Positions 1-8,818 are shown, numbered from the stretch's first letter. The stretch: DNA of 22,139 bases from Candidatus Altimarinota bacterium (GCA_003488655.1 DNKW01000080.1:24441-46579); one strand, 5' to 3'. The notes: generated by a model from the sequence alone, not told the origin. Made by a program: numbers and translations.

Positions 1-75
1 CGATTTTCACACGAATTTCATCATTTTTCAGAAGATTCTACAATTTGCAATTATTTTACAGAAAACTCTCATCAT
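1..75 (-). CDS. 5' end of an unidentified gene (partial at window edge)
   Basis: An open frame starts at an ATG three bases after the TAA of the neighbouring prepilin gene and runs off the left edge. Only 25 codons are visible, two of them TGA (Gly). A second in-frame start, reading MMKFVGKS, lies near the edge. The tight spacing suggests it is the next gene in a minus-strand operon behind the prepilin, possibly another pilin-like protein, but nothing in the visible residues identifies it. Confidence 0.35.
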
Positions 76-78
76 AAT

Positions 79-711
79 TTAGAAATCAAGGGTAAATGAA
101 AAACTCATAACATTTGGGATGGAGATTCCTCGTGACTGTCCCTTGAGAGCTTCATAAAAAGGGGTTTCTATGTCGAAAGTATATTCAAGAAGAGTCCCGG
201 AATTGTAGGGGGTGATGAAAAAATCCTTTACGATAAGTTCCTCGAAGAGTCATTCATCTGTAAATTCTATACTATAGATGCTTCCAGTATCTGAAAGCAG
301 GGAACTGATCTGTCAAGCGGTGAGCTTTCGATAGGCTATCACCTTTTTGCCATACGTATTTTTGCTCGAAACGGGATCGAGCTTGGAGAGATTTCCCTTT
401 TTTTCTTCGACGACTCATATAAGTACTCACGATGCTTTGTCTGGGCGCACAAGGAGTCATACGTTGTATGTCCCTGTTCCTTCTACGACAACACTCCCGC
501 TTGCATAGAGCTTCCCGAAATTATTCATCACTCCGATAAAATCTGTGAGACTCGTGTAGACACGGGTAGACTGTTTGGATAGGAGAATATCATTCTGGAG
601 CTTTATAAGAAAACCAATAATCCCGCCCATAATCATTACGGAAATAGTCATGGCTACAATTATTTCAATAAGGGTAAAACCTTTGACTCATTTCATAAAG
701 CGTTTTTTCAT
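79..711 (-). CDS. Type IV prepilin-like protein (210 aa)
   Basis: The N-terminus reads MKKRFMKGVKG, then FTLIEIIVAM. This is the class III signal of type IV prepilins and pseudopilins: a short basic leader, cleavage after Gly11 by a PilD-type peptidase, Glu at +5 and a hydrophobic helix to about residue 36. Mature pilins assemble at the inner membrane into pili or a pseudopilus. The body matches no pilin I can name and would be a minor-pilin-like globular domain. The frame needs six TGA codons read as Gly, including residue 8 in the leader; under the standard code it breaks into fragments. It starts 63 bp from a divergent prepilin gene. The prepilin call is firm; the specific role is unknown. 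Confidence 0.88.
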
Positions 712-733
712 TTTTCTTTCAGGTGATTTTGGA

Positions 734-739
734 TATAAT
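734..739 (+). promoter_or_regulatory. Possible -10 element for the 775 gene
   Basis: A TATAAT hexamer lies 35 bp before the ATG at 775, which would give a leader of roughly 30 nt. No convincing -35 hexamer is seen. The 63-bp space between the two divergent prepilin genes must hold both promoters. Confidence 0.35.
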
Positions 740-774
740 AAACAATATCGCATTACCAGATAAGTATATCTATT

Positions 775-1221
775 ATGTATAATTTTTCAAACTCAAAAAA
801 AGGGGAGACGCTTATCTCTATCATAGTATGAGTGGTTATCCTCGCCATAGCCATAGGGGGAGTTGCCGTAATCCTCTTCCAGAACAGCGCCATAGAGGAG
901 GATTATGACAAAAACAATACCGTAGCCATACTCCAATCTAACGCAGAAAATATCGTGAGAAAAATGGACACGAGTAACCTTGCCGAGAAAGATATATTCT
1001 TTCTCTCCAAAGATCCCGGAACAAAAATGTTCCAAGTGTTCACCGGAACTATGAACGAATGATACAAATATATTAACAAAAATGGCGACCAGATAATCAA
1101 TACCGGATCTTACGCAGGAACCATATATGCTCGTATATTCTCGGTGGAGCGCTGAGATAATTCGTTTGGGAAGCCGAGACAAGTAATCAAGGGGGGAATC
1201 AAGGAGCTCATACGAAAATAG
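775..1221 (+). CDS. Small prepilin-like protein (148 aa)
   Basis: The N-terminus has a basic SKKG cleavage site followed by ETLISIIVG and a long hydrophobic helix (residues 11-35), the layout of a type IV prepilin. It departs from the consensus: +1 is Glu rather than Phe and +5 is Ser rather than Glu, so it may be a non-canonical minor pilin or pseudopilin. Three TGA codons are read as Gly, at residue 19 inside the helix, before YKYINKNGD, and in VER-G-DNSFG. The frame closes at TAG 1219-1221, just before a terminator. It is divergent from the 79-711 prepilin, so the two may be co-expressed. Its function beyond pilin-like is unknown. Confidence 0.85.
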
Positions 1222-1232
1222 GGAAAATGCCA

Positions 1233-1264
1233 CAAAAAACTCCGTTTATAAACGGAGTTTTTTG
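1233..1264. terminator. Bidirectional rho-independent terminator
   Basis: A perfect stem AAACTCCGTTT/AAACGGAGTTT with a tiny loop is flanked by A-run and T-run on both strands. It lies between the convergent genes 775-1221 and 1278-1556 and can serve both. Confidence 0.85.
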
Positions 1265-1277
1265 TTTTCAGATTTGA

Positions 1278-1556
1278 TTATTTTACTTCCTTTGAAGCTT
1301 CGGGGGCTTTCTGGAGACACTCAACATTTATGAGGTCTGCCTTTTTGTCTCCGGCATATACGTTGAATGGTTTACATTCTTTGTTTGTTGCCTGCTCGAT
1401 GAGTTTATTTACCGTGTCATTCTGTCCGGCGATATAAGCATTCTGCATGACATTCATCTTGAAGTTCTCATACATATTCCAAGAGATATACAGGAATGAG
1501 AATACTACCCAGAGTGTTAAAAGTGTCGCTTTCCAATTAATTTTAGAGAAATTCAT
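1278..1556 (-). CDS. Small single-pass membrane protein (92 aa), function unknown
   Basis: A short basic N-terminus (MNFSKINWK) precedes one hydrophobic segment at about residues 10-27. A soluble tail follows with two Cys (NKECKPFNV and INVECLQ) that could form a disulfide outside the membrane. The pattern AGQNDTVNKLIEQA then KECKPFNV resembles small anchored proteins I associate with CPR genomes, but I cannot name a family. There is no TGA codon in the frame. It is monocistronic, with a TTGCAT/TATAAT promoter upstream and a shared terminator downstream. It is real by its coherent membrane topology and signals; the role is unknown. Confidence 0.75.
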   Translation of the reverse strand: MNFSKINWKATLLTLWVVFSFLYISWNMYENFKMNVMQNAYIAGQNDTVNKLIEQATNKECKPFNVYAGDKKADLINVECLQKAPEASKEVK

Positions 1557-1591
1557 AAAAAGAGAAATGAATAATAAAGAGGTACTTCTTG

Positions 1592-1618
1592 ATTATAGAG
1601 AGATTTATCAGAATGCAA
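1592..1618 (-). promoter_or_regulatory. Promoter of the 92-aa membrane protein gene
   Basis: On the minus strand TTGCAT (1613-1618) and TATAAT (1592-1597) are separated by 15 bp. The predicted start of transcription leaves a leader of about 29 nt before the ATG at 1556. Confidence 0.5.
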
Positions 1619-1680
1619 GTTTTTATTTGCACATCTTATGTATCTGAATGATTAAGGTAGATGCGGAAATTTTAATATAA

Positions 1681-1935
1681 CTAATTTTGATGATTGTTTA
1701 TTTCTGAAATTATGAAATCATTTTGTTCATCGAAAAATCAAAAAACTCGAAACTGTTTATTTATACGAAAAGAGTAAATTCAAGACTTTTTCGGCTCTCT
1801 TTCTTTAAAATCAAGTCATCATACTTCAGAGGATAAGAGCTTCTTTTTGGATTTTTTATACTGTTTGAGGAGATTTCTTTTTTCTAAAAAATCAATTATT
1901 TTAGGATTTTCAAAAACATTTCTTGGTAATTTCAT
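1681..1935 (-). CDS. RelE/HigB-superfamily toxin-like protein (84 aa), visible only with TGA=Gly
   Basis: With TGA as Gly the frame encodes 84 aa ending at TAG 1681-1683. The C-terminal half carries the pattern GIYSFRINKQFRVFGFF, then FIISEINNHQN. This matches the beta-strand core of RelE/ParE/HigB-type mRNA interferases: an Arg-rich strand RINxQFRV, a hydrophobic strand, and a terminal EI..H. Such toxins cleave mRNA on the ribosome and are neutralised by the partner. Four TGA codons are needed (a GG pair, KS-G-IYS and VF-G-FF); with the standard code the gene vanishes. It follows the small upstream gene by 3 nt, the usual antitoxin-toxin coupling. Family membership is judged by eye; it could be a related non-toxic ParE-like fold. 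Confidence 0.72.
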
Positions 1936-1938
1936 ATT

Positions 1939-2142
1939 TTAGACATTACAAAGTAGGTGTTTTGGTATTTTTTTTGTCTCCTCTATTTGCTTTAAAAGCT
2001 CAGAAGTGATTTCAGAGTTACTTAATTCTCTAAAATCTATATCAAAATCTTCTTCAAAAGAGAGGTTATAGGAAAAATCTATTTTACTCCCGTAATTTCT
2101 TGCCACCCTTTCAGGGACATTTTCAATTATTATAGTTGCCAT
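1939..2142 (-). CDS. Probable antitoxin of the RelE/HigB-like pair (67 aa)
   Basis: A small acidic protein, MATIIIENVPERVARNYG onward, begins with a beta-strand/helix segment (residues 1-20) of the kind used for DNA binding by small antitoxins. An acidic stretch follows (FEEDFDIDFREL) that could wrap a basic toxin. No TGA codon occurs. The stop is 3 nt before the toxin-like gene, giving an antitoxin-first operon from one promoter just upstream. No named antitoxin family was recognised; the call rests on size, charge and position. Confidence 0.6.
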   Translation of the reverse strand: MATIIIENVPERVARNYGSKIDFSYNLSFEEDFDIDFRELSNSEITSELLKQIEETKKIPKHLLCNV

Positions 2143-2158
2143 ATATTTGAAAAGTTAC

Positions 2159-2200
2159 ATTATATACACTTTTATTATACCGAAGTTGCCAGAAATTCAA
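2159..2200 (-). promoter_or_regulatory. Promoter region of the toxin-antitoxin operon
   Basis: On the minus strand TTGAAT (2195-2200) is followed 15 bp later by TATAAT (2174-2179). A second TATAAT lies at 2159-2164, only 17 bp from the ATG, so a very short leader is possible. No Shine-Dalgarno sequence precedes the ATG. Confidence 0.5.
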
Positions 2201-2208
2201 AAAAGAAT

Positions 2209-4668
2209 TTATTTGCACATCGCTGCGTTCGGATGGTCGAGGCAGACGAGAGCTTTTATTTCTTGATTTTCCTGCTTGAGTTTATTATTGTCTTTTTTCA
2301 GCTCTTGAATTTCCGAATCTTTTTGAGATTTGAGTTCTTTCATGGCATTGACCAGATATGGAATAATGAATTCAGTTTTTAATCCGAGCATTCCTGTTTT
2401 CGAATCTGTTATGGAAACAGCTTCTGGAATTACTTGTTGAACATCCTGAGCAATGAAACCAAGGTTATTTTTCGTTCCAGAGATATAATCGTAAGCTGCA
2501 GGCTTTAATTGTAGCACCTTCTCCAATCCACTGTTGAAATATACAATATTCTCTTTAAGTCGACGATCAGAACCATATGTCCAGGCACTCTGATTGATAT
2601 AGCCAGGACCTACGAAATAACCTGCCCAAGTCGTCCCATAAGACAATAGTCCATATTGTTGTGTATTCGCCGGATTTGCGACAATAGTCCAATCCGCCGC
2701 CGGTCCAACTACTGTTAGTTTATATCAGGGACTCGTCGTCCCGATTCCGACATTTCCTCCCCATTGGTTTAAGAGTAGATGCCCAGCATTTGGATACGTT
2801 CCAATACTCAATGAATTATCAGAATTACTTACAAATCCAACATATCCCAATAATCCGGTGTTACCAACCCCATTTTCATCACCACTCCAAAAAGACATGT
2901 ACGCATCAGCATTATTTCCAAGATTATCATCTTTTATCATTAATTGTCCACGCCATGGAGTATTCTGTCATGATACAGTAAGTAGCGCACTCGGACTCGT
3001 CGTCCCAATCCCGACATTCCCACCACTTGGTTGCAATGCTAAATTAAAAGAAGAACCGTCATTGGTTTGATGACGATGCTGTATCCAGGCGGTATAAGGA
3101 CTTCCCGCCATACCTCCCATCACTAACTCAGTACCCGATCCTGGGGCGAGAGCAAACATAGCCGCCGCTCCATGTGTCAAAGAAGGATTAGAAGTACCCG
3201 CATTAATGACGTGTAATTTCGATGTCGGACTCGACGTCCCGATACCGATGTTACCAGTATTTTTAATAACCATTCTATCACCATAGCCACCACTGTATGT
3301 TCTAAAATAAATTCCATCAGTCCCCGCACTATCCAATCAGATTTGTAATTTCCCCGCACTGTATGAAAACGCCGCAGCCGAACCCTGAGCAGTGTCACCA
3401 ATTCCAAAAGTTCCATCTTGAAGCGTCAACTTATATACTGGATTCGTCGTCCCGATTCCGACATTGCCGTTATTCAGTACAGCAAACCTATAGACGCCAC
3501 TCGAAACTGCCCCAAGAATAAACCCGGTACCGGACGTGCTGGTATTATTAACAACTAGTCCATAAGCGTTGGCATTGCTATTTACAATCCTTGTAGCCCA
3601 ATCAGCGCGATTCTCAGATATCTCTAATTTATATCCTGGACTCGCCGTCCCGATTCCGACATTCCCCCCCAGAGGTTGTATCGATAAGGGATAACTATTT
3701 CCATCATTAAAAACTCGTTTTACTTGCATCCACATAGCATAAGGTGAGGTTGGATATCCTCCTATCTGAAGTTGTGGTGTCGTGAATGTACTAAAAGTAG
3801 CTAAACCATTATCGGCGGTAAGACTTGGGGCGATTCCGACTCCATTCTGTAAAACATGGAGGGCTGTTGTAGGTATTGTCGTCCCAATACCCACATTCCC
3901 TCCGCTTCCGAATACGACTCGGTTGCTTCCGTTCCAGAAACGAAGTTCTTCGGTACCTTCATCGTGGTAGATTCCCCAGAGAGGTTTGGTTCCGGATTGT
4001 ATGTCGAATTCCGCATTGGTTCCGGTAGTGGTTTTGAGGTGGAGAAGTTTATTGGGAGAAGTGGTTCCGATTCCGACGTTACCATCCTGGCGTATGAACA
4101 TACGAGTATTATTTCCGTTTGTTTTCAGACTTATTCCTCCTCCGCCAACAGTTTGATCTCCTCATGTTACTTGTATCTGAATATTACCCGATGTTCCTCA
4201 TGGAAGAATCGAATCAAATCAAAGTGCTCCATATTTTGTGAGATAACGTGTAGAAAAAATTGATGGATGAGTTTTCTCGATGGACATAAAGGATTCAGTT
4301 CATCCTCCAGTCATATCGGAAAATATATGGAGTTTTTCTGTTGGATTCGTCGTCCCGATTCCCACATTCCCCGTTCCGCTATAATATGCCTCTGATCCGG
4401 ACTGCGTCCATGCAGATATTCCGGAGTAGTCGAGATACTGGGGTTTGATCTTCCCATTCTTCACCCCATCTCCGGTTCCCCAAAAGAGCTCCGCAAGGAG
4501 AGATCCGATACTCCCTTTGGGATTGGAAACCCCCGTTGGGAGAGCGGGATCGGTCGCTTGGATGCTATTCACTGCCTGCTGGAGCGTGAAAGCTGCCGTA
4601 ACGGATGATATCGGAAGAACCATTACAGCGAGGAGGGCTGAAACGATGAGTTTTTTTGGTGTGTTCAT
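2209..4668 (-). CDS. Exported fibre-like protein with GNVGIGTTSP repeats and C-terminal S74 chaperone domain (819 aa)
   Basis: A signal peptide (MNTPKKL... to about residue 25, SSVTA) is followed by a long repetitive region with eight copies of a (G)NVGIGT(T/S)xP..KL.(I/L/V) motif, each 60-100 residues apart. Such repeats form beta-rich trimeric shafts in phage tail fibres and bacterial surface proteins. From about residue 700 the motif SDRRLKENI, then NNLGFIAQDVQQVIPEAV, is the Peptidase_S74 intramolecular chaperone. This domain assists trimerisation and usually cleaves itself off just before the Ser. A coiled coil (KELKSQKDSEIQELKKDN) and an odd Cys-containing tail, VCLDHPNAAMCK, close the protein. 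Seven TGA codons are read as Gly, several next to other glycines. It is likely a secreted or surface adhesin rather than a prophage gene, because no other phage genes are nearby. Confidence 0.9.
2730..4375 (-). repeat. Eight dispersed coding repeats (GNVGIGTTSP unit)
   Basis: A nearly constant DNA block (on the plus strand close to CGTCCCGATTCCGACATTCC) recurs near 2735-2760, 3000-3025, 3230-3255, 3445-3470, 3640-3670, 3865-3900, 4055-4085 and 4345-4375. Spacing is about 190-290 bp. The conserved DNA between divergent spacers could allow recombination that changes fibre length. Confidence 0.8.
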
Positions 4669-4677
4669 GGGATGTGA

Positions 4678-5364
4678 TTATTTTATGATATAAAATATGA
4701 CTTCTTGTCCTTGTTTTTTCGCCAGTCCCTTTCCTTGTATATCGGTGGGATTGTTCGGGAGATTTATGAGTATCAAGCTCGTATTATTTACGAAAAATGG
4801 ATCATTTCCAGAGGTGAGTGATGGATTGTTTTGAGAGAGAGTCACTACCTCGAAACTCATTCCTTCGAAGCTCTGGAATCCGAGATGTTCGCTATATGCC
4901 CATCCGTGGAGTTTTTTATCGGACTCGCAGTAGTAGACGAAGTTATTCACATCAGAGTCGAATTTGATATACCCGGCAGTATCGCTCCGAGCATATCCTC
5001 CGAATTTGTACCCATAGCCCGTTCCACACTTATCGGTGGAAGAGACGATATGGACATTCTGAGTCGTATCGGTCGTATTCCAGTCGAGTGTAAAGAATCC
5101 AAATTGCGTATCGTAGTAATATCCTCGGAGGGAGTTTCCTATCGTGTCACTGTCATTATCCTTGTTCCAGTACGAGGTCGTTCCGCTGGAAGCTCCACCG
5201 GTAGAGAACCAGATTTGATTGTTATTGGAGCCGGAAGAAGTGGCTCACTGAGGAGAGAAGTTCGTACTGACGACATCGAGCGCAAATGTGATGAATATCC
5301 CTCCAAAAAAGAATACTCAGATGCTGAGAAATATTTTGTGAGTATATCAAGAGCTTCACTTCAT
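4678..5364 (-). CDS. Exported or membrane-anchored protein of unknown function (228 aa)
   Basis: The N-terminus is MKGSSGYTHK followed by a hydrophobic segment (IFLSIGVFFFGGIFITFAL), a signal anchor or signal peptide. Two related motifs follow: GYKFGGYARSDTAGYIKFDSD and, nearer the C-terminus, KLHGWAYSEHLGFQSFEG. They resemble the GYAwSenlGWIsF-type repeats seen in exported CPR proteins. One pair of Cys is present (DKCGTG and YYCESD). Four TGA codons are Gly, three of them in the first 20 residues. Its stop is 9 nt before the start of the S74 fibre gene, so it is the first gene of that operon. An in-frame ATG at 5406 exists but lies upstream of the predicted transcription start, so 5364 is chosen. 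Confidence 0.8.
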
Positions 5365-5394
5365 AAAAGTTATTTTTTTATGAATAATGCTGTC

Positions 5395-5422
5395 ATTGTA
5401 TCGCATTCCTCCCGCGGGTCAA
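5395..5422 (-). promoter_or_regulatory. Promoter of the 228-aa protein/S74 fibre operon
   Basis: On the minus strand TTGACC (5417-5422) and TACAAT (5395-5400) are spaced by 16 bp. Transcription would begin near 5388, leaving a leader of about 24 nt before the ATG at 5364. The GGAGGA-like stretch lies in the spacer and cannot be a ribosome site. Confidence 0.65.
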
Positions 5423-5430
5423 ATTTTATA

Positions 5431-5458
5431 TTGATAAAATACGCTTCTCGAATATACT
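5431..5458 (+). promoter_or_regulatory. Promoter of the prepilin/CNB operon
   Basis: TTGATA (5431-5436) and TATACT (5453-5458) are separated by 16 bp, 35 bp before the ATG at 5493. It is back to back with the minus-strand promoter at 5395-5422. Confidence 0.65.
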
Positions 5459-5492
5459 TATGGATATATTCTAGTTAATCAAACCCCCGATT

Positions 5493-6230
5493 ATGAGAAA
5501 TACCCGTGCATTTACTCTCGTGGAATTGATAGTGGTGATGGCTATAATTTCCATACTTTCCCTCATAGGATATATATCATACTCCGAGAATATTATCGAT
5601 GCTCGCGACTCGCAAAGGATTAATGATCTCGAGAAACTTCAGATTGATCTGAAGAGCCACAAGCAGAAAGAAGGAGCATATCCACTTCCCATCAGTCCGG
5701 TAGATATCACAAACTCTGGAACGGTTATATATCAGGGGACTATGACGAGTGCTATCATATCGAACGTTCTCTCGAATATTCCAAAAGATTCGCGAAGTGG
5801 GAATTGGTACTGGTATAGCGTTACCAATAATCGACAAGTATTTCAGATAGCTCTCACACTCGAGAATGGTGATTCTCCGAAAGCCGTCGTGAAAGGGGAT
5901 TACAAAAGTATCGCGAAGAATCTCTTCCCAACTCTCCTTCTCGCTGTAACGGCGAATACCGACGTAAATGCAAGCTCCGGTAAATTTATATTGAACGGAG
6001 GGAGTTATAATCTCCCGTATGATATGAGGGGAAATCTCGTATCGTACACCGGCGCATTAACCCTCACTGAGATGATGAATTCGGATTCCTGAGTGACAGT
6101 AGAAACAGGAGGAAGTTATCTCTCCTGTCTTGAAGCGTATGAAGCGGGGCGAAGCATGGGTTCCGGAACGTATCAGATAGTGAATGACAGCGGAGCTCTT
6201 GTTGATACGGCCTGTTCTATGGATTATTAA
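5493..6230 (+). CDS. Type IV prepilin-like protein (245 aa)
   Basis: MRNTRA followed by FTLVELIVVMAIISILSLIGY is a classic type IV prepilin start: basic leader, conserved Glu at +5, 20-residue helix. The residue before the cleavage site is Ala rather than Gly, which prepilin peptidases can tolerate. The helix is followed by SYSENIIDARDSQRINDLEKLQIDL, the alpha1-C region typical of pseudopilin-like proteins in CPR bacteria (compare the DGR target at 17276, with GNARDSDRVVTLSNIES). One TGA (Gly) after DS, codon 6090-6092, must be read through to reach TAA 6228-6230; the last 45 residues contain two Cys (LSCLEA and DTACSM). A CNB protein gene follows after 11 bp in the same operon. Confidence 0.9.
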
Positions 6231-6241
6231 TTTTCATTATT

Positions 6242-6706
6242 ATGAGACTCAATCTTTCGGCGATTAAAAAGATGAATATTGTAAGAGATAATTCTCTTGT
6301 TCCCATTCTTCAAAAACTTTCACTATTTGAGGGTGTAGACCCTCTTTTGATAGACTCTTTGGTTTCAGAATGCCCTACGCAAAGTTTTGATAGAGGCGAT
6401 ACGGTTCTTTCGGAATGAGATGAATCCAACAGTAAAGCATATGTCATAGTTTCCGGAGAGGTCGATGTTTTTATTGGATGAGAAAAAATATCGAGTCTTG
6501 GAGAGGGAACTATATTTGGCGAATACGCCCTTATTTGCAGCGACAAACGCAGCGCCACCGTTCGAGTCGCTTCTTCATTGCGATGTATTGTATTTTGCGA
6601 ATCGGATATTATGAGGATTTCTGACGAAACGAATAAATTGAGCGATACGCTTACGCAGAGAATTACCGAGAATACCGAAGCACACAGGGGAATATTTGAA
6701 GAATAA
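6242..6706 (+). CDS. Cyclic-nucleotide-binding domain protein (154 aa)
   Basis: A single CNB (Crp-type cupin) domain spans about residues 20-130. FDRGDTVLSE-G-DESNSKAYVIVSGEVDVFI leads to the phosphate-binding cassette IFGEYALICSDKRSATVRV. The Gly-Glu and Arg-Ser-Ala-Thr that contact the cyclic phosphate and ribose are intact, so cNMP binding is plausible. No DNA-binding helix-turn-helix follows, so it is not a Crp-like regulator but a stand-alone sensor. Two TGA codons (after SE and FIG) are Gly in loops where Gly is usual; under the standard code no full-length frame exists. It sits 11 bp behind a prepilin gene and ends at a strong terminator, suggesting a role in controlling the pilus-like apparatus. 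Confidence 0.85.
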
Positions 6707-6712
6707 TAAAAA

Positions 6713-6744
6713 AACTTCAATGGATGTCCATTGAAGTTTTTTTT
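6713..6744. terminator. Bidirectional rho-independent terminator
   Basis: The stem AACTTCAATGGA/TCCATTGAAGTT is flanked by A-run and T-run. It separates the convergent CNB gene and groEL and can terminate both. Confidence 0.9.
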
Positions 6745-6753
6745 AAACCTCTT

Positions 6754-8397
6754 TTAATACATCCCCATTCCACCCATACCTCCCATCCCACTTCCGTGGT
6801 CGTGGGAAATTTCTTCTTTTTTCGGAGCAGGAGCGATGAGTGCCTCGGTCGTGAGGAACATTCAGGCGATGGAAATAGCATTTTCGAGAGCTGCTCGAGC
6901 AACTTTCTTTGGGTCGATAATACCAGCCTTGATCATATCCACGAAAACATCGGTTGCCGCGTCATATCCGTAATTGACATCACTACTTTTACGAATCGCA
7001 TCGACGATGATGGCTCCTTCTTTCCCAGCATTCTCGGCAATCTGCTTTACCGGGTAGGAGAGTGCACGAGCCACGATATGAGCTCCGACTTCCTGATCCT
7101 TATTCGCAAGTTTCATGTTTTCCAAAACAAGCGATGCCTTGAGGAGTGCGACTCCTCCTCCGGCGACGATTCCTTCGTCGACCGCTGCCTTGGTCGCATT
7201 GAGCGCATCCTCGATACGGAGTTTCTTTTCTTTCATCTCGACTTCCGATGCCGCTCCGACCTTGATGACGGCAATCCCTCCCGCAAGTTTCGCGAGGCGT
7301 TCGGCGAGTTTCTCTCGGTCGTATTCGGATTTGGTATTCTCGATCTGTCCTCGAATTTCGTTCACACGAGCGGTGATGCGGGATTTGTCTCCTCCACCTC
7401 CGATAATGGTCGTATTATCTTTCTTGGCAATCACGGTTTTTGCATGTCCGAGGTGATCCATGGAAGCATGTTCGAGTTTGAATCCGAGCTCGTCGGTGAT
7501 GACAGTCGCTCCTGTGAGCACTGCCAAATCTTTGAGCATCTCTTTCTTGCGATCTCCGAATCCCGGAGCCTTGATGGCGAGGACATTAAAAGCTCCTTTG
7601 AGTTTGTTCAAAATAATACCCGCGAGTGCATCACCCTCCACATCCTCGGCGATGATGACGAGGTCTCGTTTCCCGCTTCCCGCAAGCTGTTCGAACACGG
7701 GAATCAAATCTTTCAGAGAAGTGATTTTTTTGTCAGTTACGAGGATGTAGGTATCAGTCATACGGGATTCCATCTTCTCCGCGTCGCTTACCATATAGGG
7801 AGAAACATATCCGGTATCGAACTTCATCCCTTCGGTGAGTTCCACTTCGAGTCAGAAAGTCTGCCCTTCCTCGACCGTGATGACTCCGTCGTTTCCGACC
7901 TTCGACATCGCCATGGAGATAATCTCCCCGACTTCGCTGTCCTGTGCGGAGATAGTGGCAATCTGCGTGATTTCTTCACTCGTCGAAATTTTCTTGGAAT
8001 TCTTCGCAAGCTCTTTTTCTACGAGGTCTCCTGCCATCTTCATCCCGTTCTTGAGCTCGATGGCATTGATCCCGGAACGGATCTCGCGGAGCCCCTCCTT
8101 GACCATGGCGTAGGTGAGGAGTGTCGCGGTCGTCGTTCCATCTCCGGCAGCATCATTCGTCTTACTCGCCGCTTCCTTGATGAGTTCCGCACCCATATTC
8201 TCGATCGGGTCCTCGAGTTCGATTTCTCTGGCGATAGTCACCCCGTCATTGGTCACCTGAGGTGCCCCGTAGGATTTCGCGAATATGACATTTCGTCCTT
8301 TGGGACCGATCGTGGCAGTCACGGTCTTTGCGACCTTCTCCATCCCGGAGAACATCTGGAGACGGGCTTCGTCTCCGAAAAGAATTGTTTTTGACAT
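6754..8397 (-). CDS. groEL: Chaperonin GroEL (547 aa)
   Basis: Full-length 60-kDa chaperonin, the ATP-driven folding cage that works with GroES. Visible signatures: ATP-site GPKGRNV (residues 32-38), [14 protein letters not shown] with the catalytic Asp, AQDSEVG, the apical [41 protein letters not shown], and the Gly/Met tail [11 protein letters not shown]. Two in-frame TGA codons are decisive for the code. One (7849-7851) falls in [12 protein letters not shown], where many GroELs have Gly. The other (6859-6861) falls in ISIA-G-MFLTTE, which is almost invariant Gly. With the standard code the gene splits into three pieces. Unlike the usual groESL operon, groES lies 403 bp upstream with an opposing gene in between. 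No clear promoter or CIRCE was found immediately upstream. Confidence 0.99.
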
Positions 8398-8427
8398 AGT
8401 GTGAATGAGTTAGGAGTTAGAAATTAT

Positions 8428-8455
8428 TTGACTTATATTAAAATTTTTGTATAAA
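8428..8455 (+). promoter_or_regulatory. Promoter of the Cys-rich gene between groEL and groES
   Basis: TTGACT (8428-8433) and TATAAA (8450-8455) with a 16-bp spacer lie 33 bp before the ATG at 8489, on the strand opposite to groEL/groES. Confidence 0.6.
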
Positions 8456-8488
8456 TTTACTATTTACTGTATTCATTACTCATAAATT

Positions 8489-8818
8489 ATGAAAAGCAAT
8501 ACTCTGTTTAGAGATGCAAGAAATATTACTATGCGAACAGAAGATATTTTGCTTACAGAAGTTTCGGTTGTGATATGCTGAAATCAGAAAAAAGTTGCTT
8601 GGATTATTCGAAAAGATATAGTAGTTTCTGATGAGAATAGCATTGATCTTCCTTTTGATGCAATCTGTGAAAACTGCGAATCGAGAGACTTTACAGCTTG
8701 GTGTGAGCAGTGTTGTGTAAATCCTGTTGTAAGTTGATGTCCGATTGAGGTTATTAATAGTGATTGACCAAATATATGTCCCGAGTGGAAAAGATGAAAT
8801 TTAGACTACTTTCGCTAA
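8489..8818 (+). CDS. Cys-rich, probably zinc-binding protein of unknown function (109 aa)
   Basis: The frame is open only with four TGA codons as Gly (IC-G-NQ, VS-G-CP, SD-G-PN, KR-G-NL) and ends at TAA 8816-8818. The N-terminal 55 residues look like a small mixed alpha/beta segment. Residues 60-97 hold seven Cys arranged as CENC, CEQCC, GCP and ICPEW, consistent with one or two zinc-ribbon-like sites. I do not recognise the family. It has its own TTGACT-N16-TATAAA promoter and lies between groES and groEL on the opposite strand, its last 18 bp overlapping the 3' end of groES. It could be a redox or stress-linked partner, but that is only positional inference. Confidence 0.65.

Noticed and set aside
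1567..1680. 37-codon plus-strand frame opposite the toxin gene and 92-aa gene promoter
   Set aside because: Very short, no homology and it covers the minus-strand promoter of the membrane protein gene; more likely chance.
5404..5412. GGAGGA just before the ATG at 5406 (minus strand) as a Shine-Dalgarno site
   Set aside because: It lies inside the promoter spacer, upstream of the predicted transcription start, and touches the ATG without spacing.
4831..5478. 215-codon plus-strand frame opposite the 228-aa exported protein
   Set aside because: The minus-strand reading has a signal segment, Gly-coded TGA codons and repeated motifs; the plus-strand frame has none of these.
6724..8394. Long plus-strand open frame (556 codons) antisense to groEL
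   Set aside because: It mirrors the codon pattern of groEL, has no recognisable domain, and groEL on the other strand is unmistakable.
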